The notes under the pieces: model-generated
What the model was told of the DNA's origin: nothing
The model's database searches: none
Seen by the model: the letters and a program-made list of their open reading frames with translations, nothing else
Shown: positions 60,194 through 64,000 of the stretch, piece by piece
Layout: every line of letters begins with the position of its first letter
How positions within the stretch are numbered: position 1 is the stretch's first letter
Position numbers and translations under genes: made by a program
Origin: Antitrichia curtipendula
Lineage: Eukaryota; Streptophyta; Bryopsida; Hypnales; Leucodontaceae
Length of the DNA: 64,000 nt
NCBI GenBank assembly: GCA_951230915.1
Contig: OX579639.1
Span: 17,670,001 to 17,734,000 of the forward strand
Direction: 5' to 3'

Positions 60194-60960
60194 AAGGTAA
60201 GTGGCTCACAAAGCGACCCTTTAAGGGCTGTTGGATCTTTTTGATGTGTTTCAAATGCTCAAAAATATTTTCACTTATTTTTCACTTGAAGGAAAATTGA
60301 TGCAAAATCTAACACAAGTGGTTTCATAATGGTATTCCACTATGCCTAAATGAGGTCTGAAATTATAATTTTAACACAATTCTTACTTTAGACTTAACTA
60401 TGAGCGGTTGAGAAATTACAAACTCTAAATTACATATCCCACATGGGTTGTTCTATCTCCTACCACCCCCAAGTGTACATAAAGAGCTTCTCTTTTCTGC
60501 AAAACCTCAAAATAAGTTAATGATGGCAAATGGTTAGATTGCATTGGTATAATACTCAAGAAATTCTTTGGATTTTGACAGACCATCTACCTCTATTTGT
60601 CCTAAAATTAGCCAAAAATATATTTTGTCCTAAAATTAGCCAAAAAAATAAATCGCACCATAAATGTACTGCTATTGTCTTGGCCCTGAAGCTTACATTA
60701 ATAATATGTGGATACATTTCATAGATGAAGACTTCAGAGAGGCAAAGGCAGCCTCTCTGAAGGATCTTGAATCAACCGGGTTGATCATTTCCGTGCCGAC
60801 AGTTTCAGAAAATAAGGCCAGTTGGAATTTCCAGGTGGCCTGAATTTTTTTATTTGTTTTTGGTCACACTGAATCAATTTTACTCCAATGGCAATGAATA
60901 GTGAGAATGGCTTGATTTTTGTTGAAGGCAAGGTCAGACCAACACATTCCCTGCCAACCA
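60194..60960. repeat. AGGTAGG-family end followed by a diverged relative of the 20-kb repeat
   Basis: TA then AGGTAAGTGGCTCACAAAGC at 60,192-60,213. 60,325-60,500 resembles the PIF-like arm (CTAAATGAGGTCTGAAATT and CATATCCCACATGGGTTGTT). 60,780-60,960 resembles 20,455-20,620. Confidence 0.5.
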
Positions 60961-61099
60961 GGGACCAATACCCAGCTGAAACAGATTTCCAACCAAAGGA
61001 CTAAGACCCGGCTGGAATAGACCTCCAACCAATGTTTCAAATGTGTTTTTTTCTACTTTTCAAGGTTGGGATTAGTAAGGTCAGAGCACATGTCTTGAA

Positions 61100-61331
61100 G
61101 TAATGAGTACAAAAGTAGAGAGTAGTGACTAAGAAAATATGGTAGAGCCAACTATAGGCAACCACTTAACCCCTAAAGGACCGTTTGTCCTCTTTAGGGA
61201 CAATTTGGATCTAGAGTAGTGAGTACGAAAGTAGAAAGTAGTCAATAAGAAAATATGGTAGAGCCAACTATAGGCAACTACTTAACCTTTGAAGGACCGT
61301 TTGTCCTCTTGAGGGACAATTTGGGTCCATG
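61100..61331. repeat. 116-bp direct duplication spanning a TTAA-element left end
   Basis: Two adjacent units each contain AAGAAAATATGGTAGAGCCA and then CTTAACC...AAGGACCGTTTGTCC. One element end plus its flank has therefore been duplicated in place. Confidence 0.75.
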
Positions 61332-61698
61332 TAGGTTCCTATTGTCTCAATTTGTGATGAATGTTTTTGAAACTTTTTGAGGATGTGCGTTTTTAAGAGA
61401 GCTTTGTGGAGAAATTATTTTTATTTCAAGTGGTGCCTGAGAGAAAAAGTGGCATTGCAAGCCAAAAAATGGAGGTTGACGGGCTCCCCAAAAAAATCAC
61501 AAAAAATCAAAATTATTTCAAAAAATTATTTTTCTAATATGTTATATTTTTGTTTACATTTGAAGCTTTTATTCATTCAATTTGGACTAACAATGAGAAG
61601 TTTATGGACAATCTTTATTTTGTGGGCAATCTAAACATCTTCTCAAAAAAAACCTTATAAGATTCATTTTTAAATGTATTTTTTACAATTTTTAGGAG
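61282..61698. mobile_element. TTAA-flanked element, copy N, truncated at right
   Basis: TTAACCTTTGAAGGACCGTT at the left, collinear with copy F through AGAGCTTTGTGGAG and GACGGGCTCCCC, then stopping near 61,698. Confidence 0.6.
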
Positions 61699-61714
61699 GG
61701 AGTCAAGACTCAAG

Positions 61715-62519
61715 TCAAGAAAATAAAATTATAATGAAACGAAAACTAGAAAAAGTCAGAAAGTGAATAATTAAACATAGCATAAGAATCATTTAAGGCA
61801 AAAAATAAAAGCTGAAAGACCCAAGATTTGAAATTTTCTAAATGTATCTGTAGTTTGGTCTTCAAGCCATGTTATTTGGATTTGTTAAGAATATATACAT
61901 AAACTCTCTTCATTTATCTAAAGTTCTTCTTTGAGCTCTTTAATAAGGTACTTATACATGTGCAATGCTTTTGATTAGTTTAAAATAGAATCTACTACCT
62001 GAAGAAGGGCATTGGTGAAAATGTAGAAAATTATATATGTCAGTAATCCTCCAATTTATATATTATATATACTTTTTAATCTATGGAAGCATCATTTGAA
62101 TAAAAAATTAGAAAATATAAGTATAAAAAGATTCCAAATAACATGGTCATTACTGAAAATGTTTTTTTTAATTATCAAAAAATTAGATTATTTTTAGAGT
62201 AGAGTCTTTTTCCCTCTTCCCTTGTTTATATGCAAAGTTGTAAGGCTTTGGATGAAATCTACCAACGACTAGCAGAAACACTTAACAAAAGTCCACTAGG
62301 ATTAAGGGGATAAATTTACAACAAGAAAAAAAGGTAATAATTAGGATGATCAATTAATAAAGAATTACTAAAATATTTGTTTCTAGTGTTAAAAGGTCAA
62401 GTTGGTTGCATATAATAAGTATATGTGAAGTTCACAATACTATTAGGCTGTTATATTACTAAACTTTATTTATATAGGTCATTGGTTACTAAAAAGTCAA
62501 TTTGGTTGAGTATAATAAG
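61715..62519 (+). repeat. Second copy of the 22.5-kb repeat unit
   Basis: Collinear with 22,540-23,230 in the same orientation and, like it, followed at once by the TA-flanked Stowaway-like element. Confidence 0.65.
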
Positions 62520-63972
62520 TACTCCTTTTGTCCCAAAATATATCCGGGGTTTCCAAATATACTTGTTCCAAATTAAATTTAACATTGACTCTCCACAACT
62601 TGATGGACACCAATTGAAGCACCCTAAAGCAAAAGAATCCACACATACCACGCTCTATTTAGAGACTATATAGCAATTCAATCCTTGCAACTAGAATTGT
62701 AATGCAATCTCTACTACAATGGACTTGTTCAGAATTCCTTGTGACAAATTTGGAGACTTTGAGGTTTGTCCCTGTTAGTATTTGCTAATTCTTATATTTT
62801 CCTTTGTTCTAATATCATCGTGGGGGGATCTTCAAAGAATTCCTATTCAAAAGGAAATCAAGTGGGTTTTCTTTGTAGGGATTTTCATAAATTTTCCCCA
62901 AATCCCTCGTGTGCAATTCAAATTGGTAGATTTACAACACATTGACACATCTTACATTTCAATGTTGTTTCCACCTAAAATTGGGTAGATTTTACAAGAT
63001 GCAATTGTCCCATATTGATTGTCAAGAGTACCATGAGGTTAGACACATAAGAATTGTAAGTTGACAATCTTTGTGACAATGAACTCTACTCACAAAAATC
63101 TAACTTAACTAGAGATTGTATGTTTAGAAATCTAAGAAATTCTATAATGTATGAAATTGTAAAATGTTTAAGCAAACATAAAGTTCTTATTACTAACATT
63201 TTGAACTTTTAGAACCTAGAAAACAGTTTATATAAAAAAAATTGAAATGAACAAATCAATGAGATTGGAAATTCAAAATTTACGTATTACTTAGATATAA
63301 ACCTCCAAAATCTATAATTTTTTTGATTATGCATACTAAAATCTACATCAAATTTAGATTTTAGAGGCATAAATCTACATTTTAGAATCTTGAATTCATA
63401 AATTGATTTGATTTGGAGTTGAAGACATCTTCAAATAACACTAATAAGTGCACAAATTCCTGCTTCAATAGAATTCCATATCTCACATTTCTCTGTGAGA
63501 GCCACATTCCCTGTGTTATGAAAAAAAAGGCAAAAAATGAAATTGTTACAAGGGATTTCCTACAAGGGACCTCAAAAACATTCTTTGTATAACCAACCAA
63601 AGGCAAAGAATTCAAGCCACAACTATACATAAACTACTACTAACAAATCTCTTCTTAAGAACTTCTTGGACTTGAATCACATGACATTGTCGAAATTGAA
63701 TAGAGAAGACTTCAATGGACATCACTGCACCAACGTTGTTTGGAGAATGATCACAATTAATAGTAGTGGAGTAGTTCCCAAAAGGACAAAAGTTTGTTGA
63801 TTTCGCCACTTGTTTTTGACATGCGTCCCTTTGTTGTTGACTTCCATTCTTTCACGCCTAGTAAGGTTTAGTAGAAGCTACAATAACCATACAATCCTTT
63901 AATAGGAGCTACTCACACACTAATCTAGTCATTTCTAAGAAACCCCGGATTTCTTTCAAGACGGAGGTAGTA
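62520..63972. mobile_element. Stowaway-like (Tc1/mariner) element, copy 2, longer
   Basis: TACTCCTTTTGTCCCAAAAT at the left and, reversed, TACTACCTCCGTCTTGAAAG at the right, with CGGGGTTTCC inside both. Each end carries TA. It is 1,453 bp against 513 bp for copy 1. The shared right part includes GATTTCGCCA and GAATCACATGACATTGTCG. No transposase frame. Confidence 0.65.
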
Positions 63973-64000
63973 CATGATTGTCAAACTTACAATTTAATTA

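Noticed and set aside
1..64000. CRISPR array, rRNA operon or complete tRNA genes
   Set aside because: No regularly spaced repeat-spacer pattern, no rRNA signature and no complete cloverleaf were seen. The only tRNA-like trace is the B-box motif at 55.2 kb.

Overview
This window is nuclear DNA from a land plant. The evidence is a two-exon L-type lectin receptor kinase, a secreted gulonolactone-oxidase-like enzyme with a plant signal peptide, GT-AG introns, ACGT-core (ABRE/G-box) promoter motifs and plant-type DNA transposons. AT-rich intergenic DNA and the mix of elements suggest a bryophyte-grade genome (moss or similar). That is inference, and I cannot name the species. Only about 9 kb is recognisably protein-coding. 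Most of the rest is class II transposon debris.

Layout. 1-632: 5' part of a gulonolactone/aldonolactone oxidase-like gene (-), running off the left edge. 633-9.7 kb: repeats, mainly TTAA-flanked elements whose ends read TTAACCCCTAAA...TTTAGGGGTTAA. 9.7-10.8 kb: a small intact gene (-) with four ACGT motifs upstream. 11-24 kb: more TTAA elements, a foldback element carrying a nested insertion with a 10-bp target duplication, two miRNA-precursor-like hairpins, and a PIF/Harbinger-like element with apparently identical 479-bp inverted repeats. 24.4-27.6 kb (-): a decayed DUF7869-type (RNase H-like) transposase-like gene. 31-39 kb: TTAA elements, an 81-bp tandem array inside a TA-flanked element, and possible exons of an unrecognised gene. 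40-46.5 kb (+): TATA box, probable leader exon and intron, then a 1,465-codon reading frame interrupted by eight in-frame stops but no frameshift; it contains a ParB-box-like motif and a methyltransferase-like region. 47-49.5 kb: nested short elements. 49.5-50.8 kb: unassigned exon-like sequence. 51.5-54.7 kb (-): lectin receptor kinase. 54.94-58.72 kb: complete hAT transposon with an 841-codon transposase, 8-bp target duplications and clustered subterminal repeats. 59-64 kb: repeats, including a second copy of the unit at 22.5-23.7 kb.

How the parts relate. The hAT element sits about 200 bp upstream of the receptor kinase, whose start also has a one-base reading-frame break, so the kinase is probably impaired. 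The two long decayed genes (24.4-27.6 and 42.1-46.5 kb) are open in frame except for stops that could each come from CAA, CAG or CGA by C-to-T change. They also share a short block downstream of their 3' ends. This suggests related elements silenced by cytosine methylation and decayed by deamination. No rRNA gene, complete tRNA, CRISPR array or bacterial-type operon was seen.
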